From Phaeosaccion multiseriatum (taxonomy: Eukaryota > Ochrophyta, other classes), in NCBI GenBank assembly GCA_965112735.1, contig OZ218951.1:2046001-2110000 (forward strand): a stretch of 64,000 bases of DNA. Reading direction: 5' to 3'. The notes below the pieces were generated by a model. That model had not been told where the DNA came from and did not search any database. It was given only the letters and a program-made list of their open reading frames with translations. Shown here piece by piece: positions 24,485-36,708 of the stretch (positions are counted from its first letter, which is position 1; the number at the start of each line of letters is the position of its first letter). The position numbers and the translations under genes are program-made.

Positions 24485-25767
24485 ATGTATGCATGCATAT
24501 ATGCATGTATGTATGTCTGTATGTCTGCCTGTCTGTCTATCTGCCTTTCTTTCTCAGCTCGTCCTTCCGCGAGGACTACTGGGACCCACCCCATTCCAAC
24601 CCTCTCAACTCCACCCCACTCCCGCTCCCACTCTTCGTCCATGCCACGCCACCCAAACCCCACACCGGCTCCCTCTCTTTGGCGACAACTGACGACGACA
24701 ACAGGTGACTACTACAACCAAGACACTGAGCTGCCCCCCGCAGTGGTGGACGCTCACTTCGGGATGGCCTTTGACCGCCCAATCGAGCTTCCCTCAGGGC
24801 TGAGGAAGGCCTCGTTCGGCCTCTGTTTCGAACAAGAACTGCACCTTCCCGTGCTGCTCGAGGAATTGCGCCTTGGCCACCGCTACAACAAGTGTGTATG
24901 TGTATGTGTATGTGTATGCGTGTGTATGTGTGTGTGTATGTATATGTGTATGTGTATGTGTGTGCATGTGCCTGTGCCGTGTGTACCTGCGTGTGTTTTG
25001 GTGTCATTTCTTGCGTACTCTATTTATTTGTTTTTAGACAACAATATAGACCGTGTGCAGCCACCCCACTGACTGAAAAAAACCCTACTTCGTCCCTCCC
25101 TCCTGCTCTGTGACACAAATGACACCACAGACCGCTGGCGCTGCCCCCCGGGCTCAAGATTCTCCGGCTCGGACATTCGTACAACCAACCCTTCGCGCGC
25201 TACCGACCAAGGACGGAGCAGGAAGCTGACTTGGTGGACAAGCTTTACCAGCAACAAGAAGAGGCGCAGCAGCGGTTGGTGATACAGCCTCAGTCGCCAT
25301 GCCAATGGTCACAGGAGGAAGATCTTCATGAGTACGTCAGCGGCGACGTCGAGGACAGGCTGGCAGGAGGGCGGGGAGGAGCAAGCGAGGAGCGTGTGCG
25401 CTTCCCTTCAGCAGCCAGTCCCTCAACAACCTCAGGCGGCGGCTCCTCCTCCCCCTCCCCCTCGGTAGCCTCCTCCTTGCTCCCTCGTAAGCTGCCTCCT
25501 CCTTTGCTCTTACCACGCGGGCTGGAGGAGATTTATTTCGGCTTCTCTTTCAACCAGATCGTCGAGCTACCCTCCTCCCTTCGTGTGTGCGTGTTCGGGG
25601 ATCGGTTCAACAGGAACATTGCCCTCCCAAACGGTCTGACAGATGTGGTGTATGGATTCAGTTACGGCAAGGTGATGCGATTGCCGGCCGAGGCGAGGGA
25701 TGTGTGTGAGGAGGAGATTGCGGACGACTTGGTGTGGCGGATGCGGCGGCTGAGGATCAAGTACTGA
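22951..25767 (+). CDS. FNIP-repeat protein, 5 exons
   Basis: The model is join(22951..23415, 23556..23609, 23879..24341, 24705..24891, 25131..25767), 601 aa, with all phases consistent and every exon joining inside or between repeats. Residues 1-155 form a non-repeat head (CRALEAITTRRVILDKRMHE, LPPFKTLAVRACDFNQ). From there the chain consists of FNIP-type repeats, about 20-22 residues each, with the pattern phi-x-F/Y-N-x-x-x-x-LP-x-x-L. Examples are HFNQDIVLPPGLKDVVF, YYNQDTELPPAVV, FDRPIELPSGLRKASFG, YNKPLALPPGLKILRLGHSY and FNRNIALPNGLTDVVYG. Two low-complexity insertions (poly-Glu at about 220-240; Ser/Pro at about 470-500) interrupt the array. FNIP repeats are LRR-like and best known from Dictyostelium; ligand and location are unknown. 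Confidence 0.85.
24443..24483 (+). repeat. CTGT tetranucleotide repeat in an FNIP-gene intron
   Basis: Ten or so CTGT units are followed by degenerate ATGT and CTGC units to about 24545. Confidence 0.85.
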
Positions 25768-26471
25768 CGGAGCGGAGGGAGGGAGGGAGGGCGGGAGGAA
25801 GGGAAGGAAGGAGGGAAGGAGGGAGAGGGCGGAGGGGAGGGGAGGGGAGAGGTGGGAGGGGGACGGAGGGGTAAGGGGAGGGAAGAGGATAAGTGAAACT
25901 TCTCAAAAGAGTCTGCTTTTGTCGCTTATACGTTGTTTATTGTTTTTTTTTTGGTATACATATTACTGGTATCGTACAATATACATTTGATTGCATCGCA
26001 CCTTCAGGAGGTTGCATCGCCTTGAGCCTCTCCCTCCCTCCCTCCCTCCCCACTCCCCTCCCTACTGGCTGGCGGGCTACTGTTCATTTGGCCGCACAGT
26101 TAGCTCGGTGGGGGCGTCACTTCGCTCCCTCTGACTGCTGCTTTTAGGGGCACATTTCCCCTTCCGTCCTCGTCCTCCCTCCTCTATCCTCCTCTCCCCC
26201 TCGCTCTCCTTGCCGCTCTCCCTCCCTCCCTCCCTTCCTTCCTTCCTTCTTCTTTGTACATGCGGTAAGGAGAGTCAGACCCTCGCGCTCTCCTCTTCCT
26301 CGCCCTCCTCCCTCGTCTCCGTAGCTCTTCCAGCCAGCTCCTTCACTTCCTCAAACGTCTTCTCTTTTCCCTCCTCCACCCCCTCCACCGTCTGATGCTC
26401 CTCCTCTTCGTCCTCCTCCTCCTTGGCGCTCCTCTCTACTACTACTCCTCCTCCACCACGGCATCGTCCTC
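25768..26471. other. Convergent intergenic region, purine- then pyrimidine-rich
   Basis: GGA-rich sequence follows the FNIP gene stop. An AT-rich segment at about 25895-25990 could hold the poly(A) site. CT-rich sequence then leads to the stop of the minus-strand ubiquitin protease. Confidence 0.5.
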
Positions 26472-27019
26472 CTACACCTCCTCCTCCTCCTCCACCTTCT
26501 CCTCTTCCTTGGCAACCCCCTTGGCATCCCCCTCTACCTCCTCCGCCTTCTCCTCCCCCTCACACCCCTCCTCTACATCCTCCTCCTCTACCTCCTCCTC
26601 CCTTTCCTCCCCCCCCCCCTCCTCCTCCTCCTCCTCCTCCTCCTCCTCCTCCTCCTCCTCCTCCTCCTCCTCCTCCTCCTCCTCCTTCTCCACCTCCACC
26701 TCTCTCCCCCCTCTCTGCTCATGCTCATCCTCCCTCTCGTAGAAGACCTTTCGTGTATCGCGGCGTCAGAGCAATGAGATGGGCGGGCAGCGTCAGTTCG
26801 CAGTTAGAGGTATAGAGGCAAGGCAGCAGAGCGGCCAGAAGGCTACCGGACAGGGATTAAAGAAGAGGAGAGAGCGATGTGTACCTCCCTCCGTCCTGCC
26901 TCCCCTCTCACGCGTCTATCCTCTTTTTCTCGCACCCCCGCCCTCCCCCGCCGCACACACACACACGCACGAACACGCACGCACACACACGCACGCACAC
27001 ACACACAAACACACACGCG

Positions 27020-27053
<34 letters not shown>

Positions 27054-27767
27054 AACACACACGCACACGCACGCACGCACACACACGCACGCACACACAC
27101 ACACGCGCGCACACACTCGCATGCTCGGAGACCTTGGGGAAAACATAAAGGAAAAGTTTACGTTTCGGACCACATGATCGTTCTTTCTCACCATGTACGC
27201 TTGGGCCTTCTTGACCTCGTCGGGCCCAACATGCCTCAGCACGGAGTCGCTGTGATACACCCACCCCTTGGCGCCGCGGCAGTAAGCGAAGTAGTGCCCG
27301 CCTCTACCAGAGCCCTACACGTGTGTAACGGCAATCGCAGTGAAACGGTACATTCGTTCGTGGTCACAGACGATGGAAGACACACGTTGTAAGAGAAAAG
27401 AGAGGGGGTGAGGTGAGGTGTGGTGAGGTGAGGTGAGGTGAAGTAAGGTGAGGTGAGGTGAGGTGAGGTGAGGTGAGGTGAGAGACGTGAGTACTGCTTT
27501 GCATTGCATGCACGTTGGCGCGCGAAGGATGAAGCGTGTCTCTCTCTCTCGAGTGTGTGTGTGTGTGTGTGTGTGCGTGTGTGTGTGCCTCACTCACCGA
27601 GTGGACAGTCATGCCGTAGAGGCGGTACCAGCAAGGTGCAGGACAAGCCTCGGAAACCCCTCCCGCTGTATCACCAACTTCCCCTGCTGCTGCTCCTTTC
27701 TCGCAATTGTCATCGTTGTCGCCTCCCGTGCGCTCCTCCCCCACCGACTTGATGACCACCTCCCCCC

Positions 27768-27805
<38 letters not shown>

Positions 27806-29737
27806 ATGTAGGAGCTCAGATCCAATCGAAAAGGGATGGTGACGTGACGGCTCACTTTGGAGCGAGCCTGAGATGGGACAGGCAAGCGAAGGGGAGAGGA
27901 GGAGCGAGGGAAGAGGGAAGAGGTCAGAGTTACAGATAGAGCGAAGGAAGCGGCAGATGCGCAAAAAAGTTACGAGGCGCACCCACACGCACCACCCCCA
28001 CACACGCACACACACGCACCCACGTCCGAACACACACGTAACCACACGTAAGGTACCTGTAGTCTCTTGAGGTGGCACATGAGCATGCTTGGCGTGTCCT
28101 TGATGAGGAGGCGCTTCACTCCGTCCCTCCGAGGGGCTGGCGGCTTCTTCTTAACCCCAGTCTTAGCTGCTGTCTTGCACTCCTCCTTCTCCCCCCCCGC
28201 CTCCTCCTCCGCCTCCTCTTCCTCTGCCTTCTCCTTCCCCTTCTGGACCTCATCTTCAGCAACTCCTTCGCTGCCCTCCTCCCCGTCCTGCTCTATACCC
28301 TGATGATGCTCATGCCACCCGTCTTCCTCATCGGCCTCGTCGGTCGTGCCCTCACTCTCTCCTCCTCCTTCTTCTTTCTCCCCTTCAGCTCTCTCAGGGC
28401 CTCCATCGGTATTCCAACCCTCCTCCTCCTCCTCCTCCTCCTCCTCCTCCTCCTCCTCCTCCTCCTGCAGTGCCTGTAGCTTCTCCCTCTCCAGCACTCT
28501 TGCGCACTCTTCACACGCGTACCCGTTTCCTGTCCTCTCCACGAGAAGCTCCTCGGCCGTGAAAGCGTCAAGGCAGCTGTACAAGTCCAGGCCCCTCGCA
28601 GAGAGCGGCCGGGAGGAGAGGGCAAGAGACGGGGACTCGGAGCGACGCGGAGGGGCCCACAGCCGTTGCCTCTTCTTTCCCCCCGCCCCCCCCCCACCGC
28701 CGCTGCTGCTGCCGCCGTTTCCACGACTCGCACTAGCCTTCCCACTGGTGCCTGCGCTGCTGCGCTTTGCCTCGGTCTGTCTGTCGGTCTCGGCGACTTG
28801 CTGCCCCTGCCTCGCCGCCCCCCTTCCTCTCTCATCCCTGTCCACCGTAAGTCCCTCCAGCGCTGCCTTTGCCCCTGCCTCTGTCTCTGTATCTGCCTCT
28901 GCCTGCTGCGGTGCTTGTTGTTGTGCCATCTCTTCTTCCTCTCCCTCCTTCCCGCTGCTCTCTTCCTCCTCTGCAGCGACCCCCCGTCCCTCCCTTTCCT
29001 CTTCCTCTTCCTCCTGCTCCTCCTCCTCCTCCTCCTCCTGCTCATCATCCACCACCACCGCCTCCCCCTCCTCCTCCTCCCCCTCTCTATCCTGATCCAT
29101 CCCCTCTTCAACAACAGTAATGCCCCCCTGTGTGACCAATTGCTCTCCCTCGGCACCCTGAGGCCCCTCCTGTCTACCTTCTCCCAACTCCTTCAATTCC
29201 GCTTCTTCTTCTCCTTCTTCTTTCTCCACTTCCGCAACCAATCGTAGCCTCCGCAGCTCCTTCTCCTTCTTCCTGTCCATCTTCTGCTTCTTCTTCTCCT
29301 TCTTTTCCAACTTCCTCTCCACCTTCTCCCGCTTCCTTCGCCTCTCCTCTGCCTCCAACGCCGCCTGGACAGCAGGCGAAGCAGCGCTGTTGCCGGTGGG
29401 GATTTCCAGGCTTAGACCTACAAAGTCCTCCACCCTGCAGGAGGAGTGATGGCAGGTGCTACAGGTCACCATTGAGCACAAGGTGCCTCCGAATACCTCC
29501 TTCACAGCTGTTGGTGGTAGGGCCGTTGGTGATACGGCCGTTGGTGAGGCGGCAGTTGGCGACACAGGTGTCACATCCTTATTCACAGGCTTCACAGCCT
29601 CGACAGCCGTGGTTGGTGATACAGCAACTGGTGGTACGGCAGCTACAGGAGCTGCGTGTGCGACTTGCACAGGGGGCGAAGGAGGGGTGGGGGGAGAGGG
29701 AGCGCGCGGAGACACAACAGCCGCGGCTGCATTCCCG

Positions 29738-29772
<35 letters not shown>

Positions 29773-31911
29773 ATCAGCAGGCGGTGAATGCGGCCGAGGT
29801 GGTAGCAGCGCCCCCCCTGCTGCAAGGGCAAGGCCTCCTCCAAGGCCTCCTACAGCAGCAAGGGGCACAGGGGGGGGCGTTGTCGCTGCCCTCGCCAGGG
29901 GTGCTCCATCTGCTGAAACGGAAAGGACCGTCGGAGCCTCGTCCAGCGGTTCTCCATCATCCCCTCCTTCCTGCTCTCCTCCGTCCGGGCCGACGTCTCG
30001 TGTGCTCTGCACGGCGGAAGGGGGAGAGGCGTCCTCTGTCTCTCCCTCCTCCTCCTCTCCCTCCCTTCCATGCTCTGTCTCCTTCGGTCGTGCAGCCTCA
30101 AGCAGGGAGGCCTTCCCTTCTGCCCCGCAAGTAGCCTCCTCCTCCTCCTCCTCCTCCTCCTCCTCCTCCTCCTCCTCCTCCTCCTCCTCCTCCTCCTCCT
30201 CCTCCTCCTCCTCCTGCTTCTCCTCCAGCTGCTGACCATCATCGTCGTCGTCGTCGGCCTCGATCCCCTCTCTATCCGTCTCTCCCTCGCTCGACCCGTT
30301 GGAGGGAATCGGACTGCTGGGGCTTCTTGTACCTTCGGCAAGAGAGCAAGTTGCAGCTGTAGAGCCCTTGCCACAGCCTCTTCCTCCCTCATCGGCCTGT
30401 TCTGCTGCCCTACGAAGTGCTGTTGCAGCTGCATCCTCGACCACCCCCTCCGGTTCCCCTCCTCCATCCTTTCCCATACCCTCCGTACCTGTTGGCCTCT
30501 CGCCCTTGGCACCCTTACCCCCGTCGCCGTCCTCCTTCGATTGCTCGCCCCCCCCCTCGTCGCTCTCCAGTGCCTCCTTTTGATCCTCCTCCTCGCCGCC
30601 GCCCACCCCCTGCTCGTCCCCATGCTCCTCAACACCACCACCGGCATCCTCCTCCTCCTCCCCCTTCTCCTCCTTCTCCTCCTCCCCCTCCTCCTCCTCC
30701 TCCTCCTCCTCCTCCTCCTCCTCCTCCTCCTCCTCCTCCTTCTTCTTCTCCTCCTTCTTCTTCTCCTCCTCCTCCTCCTCCTCCTCCTCCTCCTCCTCCT
30801 CCTCCTCCTCCTCCTCCCTCTCCTTCACCACGGCCTTCCACGCAGCCTCCTCCTCCTCATCCAACGTGCAGCACAAGCACATGAAGAGCTCATGGGCGTC
30901 CTGCTGATGGTGGCCCTTGAACTGCGGCCAGCACCGCTGCACAACCCGAAGCAAGCTCGACGGATTGCACACCGCCGCACCACCTGCCCCTCCTCCTCCT
31001 CCTCCTCCTCCTCCTCCTCCTCCTCCTCCTCCTCATCCAACTCCCTTGGTCTTCCTGCCTTTCTTCTTGAAGGACTCTTGGAAGTGAAGCTCGTCCCTCC
31101 CACCACGACCACCCTTGCCCTTCTTCCCACCCCCCCCACCGCCTCCGCCGCCTCCTATGATGGTGGCGTTGGTGCTACTCGTGGGCCGCATGCTGCGCAG
31201 GCACTGGTGCAGAGCCCGATTGAGGCCACCGCAACCCCCAGCCCCGCCCCCTGAGGAGTAGTCTTGGCCTTTGTAGGCCGGGTCGTTTAGAAGCGCTTCC
31301 TCGTGCTGTTGGAGGGCAACATGGAGTAGCCGTGTCTTGTACAGGCATTGGAGCGTGCTACCGAGGAGAGCAGAGGGAGAGGAGGGGGGAATACATGGCG
31401 CATTGAGGAAAAGGGAGTTGCGGGTGTTATTTAGTAAGGGGGTGGGGAGAAAGTTGGGGCGTACCACAGTTACTTAGGTGATTCCTGTAAGTCAATAAAG
31501 CCCTTCCTCCTCAGGCGTGAGACGCAGCCACAGTGAGCTCCTGATCCTGCCGACCAACCTGTTGAAGAAGCACGTGTTACCGAGGTTAAGCAGTCCGCAC
31601 GACGGGTGTTGGGTCCACTGGCCTGACCAATCGTAAGTCTCCTCGCCCTCCTCTTCCACGACATCGCCATGCTCGGGGGAGGCGAGATGGCTGCTCCTGC
31701 CCTTGCTTTTGCTGGCCACCAGTGCTGAGGCGGTAAGGTGACGGCTGCTCGAGACGGAGTAGGCGCCCCACTTCCGCACCTTCCCCTTGCGGTGAGCCTC
31801 GGCCGCATCTGTGCCTGCTTCTTCCCCCCTCTTCGATTTGTTTCCCTTACTCCGCTGCTCCTCCTTCTGCCGGGCTTTCTTGCGAGCCTTCTTTACTTTA
31901 CCTTTTGTCAT
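26472..31911 (-). CDS. Ubiquitin-specific protease (USP16/USP45-like), 6 exons
   Basis: The model is complement(26472..26747, 27192..27314, 27598..27867, 28057..30983, about 31113..31357, 31559..31911), about 1397 aa. The Cys box [13 protein letters not shown] (about residue 112) is completed across intron 1. The rest of the domain shows [15 protein letters not shown], two zinc-type Cys pairs (CSTCHHSSC and CEEC), [25 protein letters not shown], the His box [31 protein letters not shown] and the closing FYERE. The triad Cys/His/Asp is complete, so an active deubiquitinase is expected. The long exon 3 carries an insertion of several hundred residues of poly-Glu, poly-Ala, Pro/Val-rich and Lys-rich sequence between the QQD box and the Cys pairs. 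The exon 2 donor is uncertain (31113 best fits the phase). An acidic tail ends the protein. Confidence 0.9.
26947..27118. repeat. AC dinucleotide-rich microsatellite in the last USP intron
   Basis: About 170 bp of ACAC/ACGC units (GT in the sense of the gene) lie between exons 5 and 6. Confidence 0.9.
27407..27482. repeat. GAGGT pentanucleotide tandem repeat in a USP intron
   Basis: About 14 units of GGTGA/AGGTG lie between exons 4 and 5 of the ubiquitin protease. A GT tract follows at about 27552-27590. Confidence 0.85.
30131..30815. repeat. CCT coding microsatellites (poly-Glu) within the USP gene
   Basis: Two long CCT/TCC tracts (about 30131-30214 and 30676-30815) read as poly-Glu on the minus strand. 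They account for the many open frames of Leu, Pro, Ser, Arg and Gly runs around them. Confidence 0.9.
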
Positions 31912-32072
31912 CCTTTCTCACACCTCGCCCCCTCTCTCTCTTCCTCTACAAGAGAGAGAGAGAGTGACAGAGAGAGACTAAAGTGCTAGTACTCTACATT
32001 CAGTCGTCGCCTTTTTCACAGATAGCAGGGAAGCCGGGAAGCTTGGAAGCCTGGCTGCTCGGGCTTGTTATC
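31912..32072. promoter_or_regulatory. Short divergent promoter, ubiquitin protease / twinfilin
   Basis: Only 161 bp separate the two start codons, so both genes must share or overlap promoter elements. It contains a short GA run. No defined motif is recognised. Confidence 0.5.
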
Positions 32073-34650
32073 ATGGCAGGCCTCTCTGCCTTCCTCGAGG
32101 TGTCGGAAGAGCTGAGGGAAGCCTTTGCTTCAGCGCAGAAGGTGGAAGAGGGGAAGGAGACGGGAGCAGTTCGCTACCTACGAGTTGAGGTGGGGGAAGG
32201 AGACTCGCTGCAGCTCACGGACACGGGGCTGGCTCAGGGAACTCTTCAGGTGAGGGGCATTGAAACTACGGGTGAGGGAGAGAGGCAGTCATTGTACAGA
32301 GAAAGAGAGCCTTGGGGCTCAAGCTGTTCCAAGTCCCCATCAGAACGTTGAAAGTTTAGCGAGCAACGAATCGGGGTGCCTCCCTATAGTGCCTCCGTGC
32401 AGTAGGCCTACCAGCACTCCCACATTGCTGGCACTCCCACACTGCTGGTGAGTTTGCTCTTCCTTTCGCCCCTCCCTCCTTTCCACCCCTTTCCTTTTAT
32501 ACCCTCATTTGGTTCTATCCTTGCCCTTGACTCACCATACTACTCCGGCTCACAGGAAGACTTCGACAGCCTGGCTGCTAGGGTGGCGATGGGTCAGCCT
32601 TGCACCTACCTCTTTCGACTGGCGGAGGAGGCCCACCACAAGTGGCTGCTCCTGGCCTGGGTGCCGGACGACAGCCCGGTGCGCATGAAGATGCTGGCCT
32701 CCTCCTCGCGGCAGGACCTTCGCTCGGCTCTGGGAGTGGGCTACTTTGCCGGAGAGTACTACGCCAACGTCCCAGAGGTGCGTTGCGTTTGCGCTTGGGT
32801 CCCAAACTGTGACGTCGGTCCCGTACGTACCCCACTTCACCCACTTCACCTCACCTCACTTCACCTCACCTCCTCTCACACGCGACGGCACACCCTTGCG
32901 TCCCTCCTACCTCCCTGGCCTTCTGAACCCCCCCCCCCTTCTGCTTCTCAGGACATGAGCTACTCTGCCTACCAGGCCTCGAAGGCCTCTGTGGACACCG
33001 ACGTTCTCCTCAGCGCGTCGGAGGTCGCCAAGAAAGAGATCGATCGCCTGGAGAGAGAGGTAAGAAGGAGGGCGGAACACGAGGGACATGAGAGAGGGAG
33101 AGCGAGAGAGAGGGGTTAGGGGAGGAGGGAGAGAGGGTGAAGGATATGGACGAGGGGGGGCAGGGGGGAAGATGAAGCTGCTCTCAGCCCCCCTCCACAC
33201 TTTCCCCACCCACCACCCCCTGTTAACCCCCCCACCCACCCACCATCCACCCATCCACCCACCCTACCTACCCATTCATTCGCTTATAATACCCACCTCC
33301 CTAGGGGGGTGCTGCCCAGGGCATGTCTGCAGCAGCAATGGGTGTCATGCCCTTCCCTGTCAGCGCCGAGCTGCAGGAGGCCCTGGAGCGGTTCAAGGAG
33401 ATGGCAGGGGATGGGGAGGGCGCTGCAGCGGCACTGTCCATGCAGATGGCAGCAGATGGAGGAGAGACCTTCGACCTGCTGCAGCACCAGTCCGGAGAGG
33501 CAGGGACAGGGGAGGGGGGGGCTCCAGGGGGGCAGGGGTGGGCGGCGGCGGTGTGCCCCGGGGGGCAGGAGGCGCCACTCTTCGCCCTTGTGAGAGGAGG
33601 AGGCAAGGAGAGGTGAGGAGGGGACTGTGAGGAGGAGGAAGGGGGGGAGAGGTTGCCTGTAGGCCTGTATGCCTGTTTGCCTGTATGCCTGTGTATGACC
33701 CATGTTGACCCCTTGTCTCCCTCCCTTCCTTCCCTTATCGCCTTCGATTCTTGCTCTTCCGCTCTCCGCCAACACACACACACACACATGCCACCTGATC
33801 ACACCCCACTCATCGTCTGGCCTCGCTTCTTCACGGACCACGCGCCCGTCTCGACTCCTCACCTACCATCCACCATCGACTATCGACCCACAATATCGAC
33901 CTTCGATATCGACTTATCCGATATCATTCATCGATGTCGACCTTCCTCCAGTCGAACCGTCTTCATCTTCCTGTGTCCGGAGGGCGCCCCCGTCCGCGCA
34001 AAGATGAGTTACTCCAGCGCCAAGGCCAGCGTGTTGGGCACCATACGAGAAGTCGGCATCGATGTCGACTCGACATTGGAGATTAGGGAAGTCGACGAGG
34101 TGAGACAAAGAAGGACAAGCTCTCGAGGGGCCATTGTGAAGTCTCTCGTCTATCTGTCTCTCTGTCTCCGTCTCTTGCTCACTTGCTCTCTGGACTATCT
34201 GTCTCTTTCTTCCCTCTCTTCCTCTCTCTCTCTCTTGCTCTTGTCTGGCTTTCTGTCCTCTGTCCTCTTACCTCTCTCTCTCTCATACACACACACACAC
34301 ATATACTATCCCCATCTTCCTCGAACACACACACGATGCCTTTCTCTCCCTCTCTCCCTTGGCCTGTAGCCTCCTCCGCGGACTCACCCCACCCCCTGCC
34401 TGCCCTGCCCCACTCCACCCCCCCTTCCTCGGACCAGCTGAGCGAGGCTGTGGAGCAATCCCTCGACCCCAAGCTCTCTGCAGGCCCTTCTTCTTCTGGT
34501 GCGGGTGGTGGTGGTGGCAGCAGCGGTGGCCCCTCCTCGGACGGCAGGCTGCTCTCAGCAGCACAGGAGTCGTCATCGACAGCGTCCAAGCCTCGGAGGG
34601 CGGCGAGGGGCAGGGCGAGGCTTACTAAGAAACCCGCCACGGTCAGCTAA
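32073..34650 (+). CDS. TWF: Twinfilin (two ADF-homology domains), 6 exons
   Basis: The model is join(32073..32249, 32556..32777, 32952..33059, 33305..33612, 33952..34099, 34438..34650), 391 aa, close to the usual ~350 of twinfilins, with all phases consistent. ADF-H domain 1 spans about residues 1-140: AFLEVSEELREAFASAQ, CTYLFRLAEEAHHKWLLLAW, VPDDSPVRMKMLASSSRQDL. A helical linker follows. Domain 2 spans about 175-320: PFPVSAELQEALERF, RTVFIFLCPEGAPVRAKMSY, SSAKASVLGTIREVGIDVD, LEIREVDE. The C-terminus is Ser/Gly-rich and ends in a basic patch (KPRRAARGRARLTKK), as in the tail that contacts capping protein and phosphoinositides. Twinfilin sequesters ADP-actin monomers and caps or depolymerises barbed ends in the cytosol. 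Confidence 0.92.
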
Positions 34651-36708
34651 TGAGCGGCCCGAAGGGGGGAGCACTTGGCTGGCGCCAACCACACGGTGGG
34701 CGAGATCCAATCAATCAACCAAGCCAACCTACCTACCTGCCTGCCTACCTACCCACCGACATACCTACCTACCTACCTACCTACCTACCTACCTACCTGC
34801 CTACCTACCTACCTACCTACCTACCTACCTACCTACCTACCTACCTACCTACCTACCTACCTACTTACCTTCCTGCCTACCATGGTACTACTTTTGACGA
34901 AGAAGGTTTGGAGCCTTTCTCGCAGAGGAACAGGGGAAAGAGTGTGTGTGGGCAGGGGCGGGGGGAGGGGCGGGGGGAATAGACCTTGGCTTGGAGGGGG
35001 CGGGCAGACAGAAATTGCGCCGCCCTTCGAAACAGGGGGAGAAGCGCGCGACGCTGATCAGACATCACAAGCAGAAGGCAGAGGGGAAGAGGAGAGGGTG
35101 AACCCTTTTTGGGGGCAGAGGGGAAGAGGAGAGGGTGAACCCTTTTTGGGAGCTCTTTCGGAGACTTTCTTTGATTAAAATTAGAATAATCTAAGGGGGG
35201 AAAGTGCGGCGGTTTGGGGGAGAGGGATGGCGATGGCAGCCACGACGGACGCGGCGAGCGAGAATTAAGATTCGTTTGATTTTAAAATCCAACAACAAAA
35301 TAAACTACTGTACATAAGCTGTGTGTTTTGCGGAGGTGTGATAGCTGCGCTGAGAAGACTGCAGCCACGCACAAGTGAGAAAGAAAGAGAGAGCGAGAGA
35401 GTCCTGCGGAACAACGCGAAGGCCCATCCTCAAGGCAAGACCCTCCTCGATGGCCCTCTCGCCGTCATTGCTTTGCGCCTTTCTCTCGTACGCTGAGCCT
35501 GAGCCTCTGTCAATCTCAGTCCGCCCGCCTGTCGCGCTTGTCCCTCTTGATGCTCCTCTTGCTGGCTGCTGGCGTACCTCTTTCGCGGTGCGGGGGAGTA
35601 CGGACAACCTCCCTCACGAGCGATGGCAGTGGATGTGCAGTCTGCGTCACTTCTCGGCCTTCCTTCCCTCCCTTTCCGTCGTTCCTTGGAGACGAGCTAC
35701 ATGAGCCAAGCCACCGGATGGTAGTGGATGTAAGGGGCCTCTCCTGCGCGGACCATGACTCTTCCCGTGAAGCAAGTCAACAAAAGCATCAGCCGCCACC
35801 AGCACGAGTCTCAGGACCAGCAGCAGCAGCAGCAGCAGCTGCAGCTGAGGGAGGAGGAGGGCTCCGCACGAGCGATGGCAGCAAATGCCACCACAGGAGG
35901 AGAAACGTGCGTGTGTGTGTGCCCCGCTTACGTCGGTCGGCCACTCTTGTCGGTGAGGAGGCCCGGCCCCAAGCGCTGCGGCTGCTTGCAATCTACCATC
36001 CATTCGACCGCCGGCCTGATGGCTCGGCCCGCGAGTGAAGCGCAGAGGTGGGGCGGCGGTAGGCGTCTATTGCGAAGCGAAGTGACCTCCGTTCTGGTCC
36101 TCTTCTTTCTGCTGGTCCTCCTGCTGATCCTCTTCGTGGCTGGTCCTCCTGGTCCTCAACCTCTTCCTCCTTCTTGGCCCCTTCTCTTCTTCCTTCCCCT
36201 TGAATTTGGGCCTTCTTCTGCTTGATTCTTTCTCCTTCTCCTTCTCCTGACTCTCTCCCTTTCCCTCCTGCCCCTCCCCCTTGCTTCCCTGCTGCTGCTT
36301 CTGCTGCTATAGGAGCGATGGCCCATGCGAGGCGCCCCCCTCTGGAACTCTGGGCATGAGACCAGCGCCGACTCGCTCAGCGCAGCCACGGCAGCAGCAG
36401 CAGTTGATCATACAGCGGCAGCAGCCTCGATGGAGCGTAGGAGCTGTCCACTTGCTTGTTTCCGAGGTTTTGAAGCTCATTGGCCATTCCATATGCCATG
36501 CCTCGCTCTGCCTCTGTCTGTTACTCGCCGCCTCTGCCAACCACAAGAGCAGACATATCCAACGCAACGACGGCCCAGACGGGCTGGACTGGGAGGAGAG
36601 AGAAGAGGAGGGCCGTGAAGAAACTCGAGCGAAGTAGCTGTAGGAACCCGCAGGCCTGCTCTCCGTGACATCACACCCAGCAGCAGTTGGTGATTTAGCA
36701 ACAGGGGC
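34651..36708. other. Intergenic region, 2 kb, no recognised gene
   Basis: The region contains the ACCT microsatellite at 34733-34863, a tandem duplication of ~32 bp ending in GAACCCTTTTTGGG (35083-35150), an AT-rich stretch at about 35170-35310 that may be an untranslated end, and CAG-coded Gln runs near 35820. Short open frames show no motifs. Confidence 0.5.
34733..34873. repeat. ACCT tetranucleotide microsatellite
   Basis: About 130 bp of ACCT units with occasional GCCT interruptions begin ~80 bp after the twinfilin stop, so they probably fall in its 3' untranslated region. Confidence 0.95.

Noticed and set aside
27970-30972. A single 1000-aa acidic protein
   Set aside because: It is exon 3 of the ubiquitin protease plus intron read-through at the 3' end; USP motifs lie before and after it.
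30070-31254. Poly-Leu plus-strand frame
   Set aside because: Antisense shadow of the poly-Glu coding tracts, with no motif of its own.
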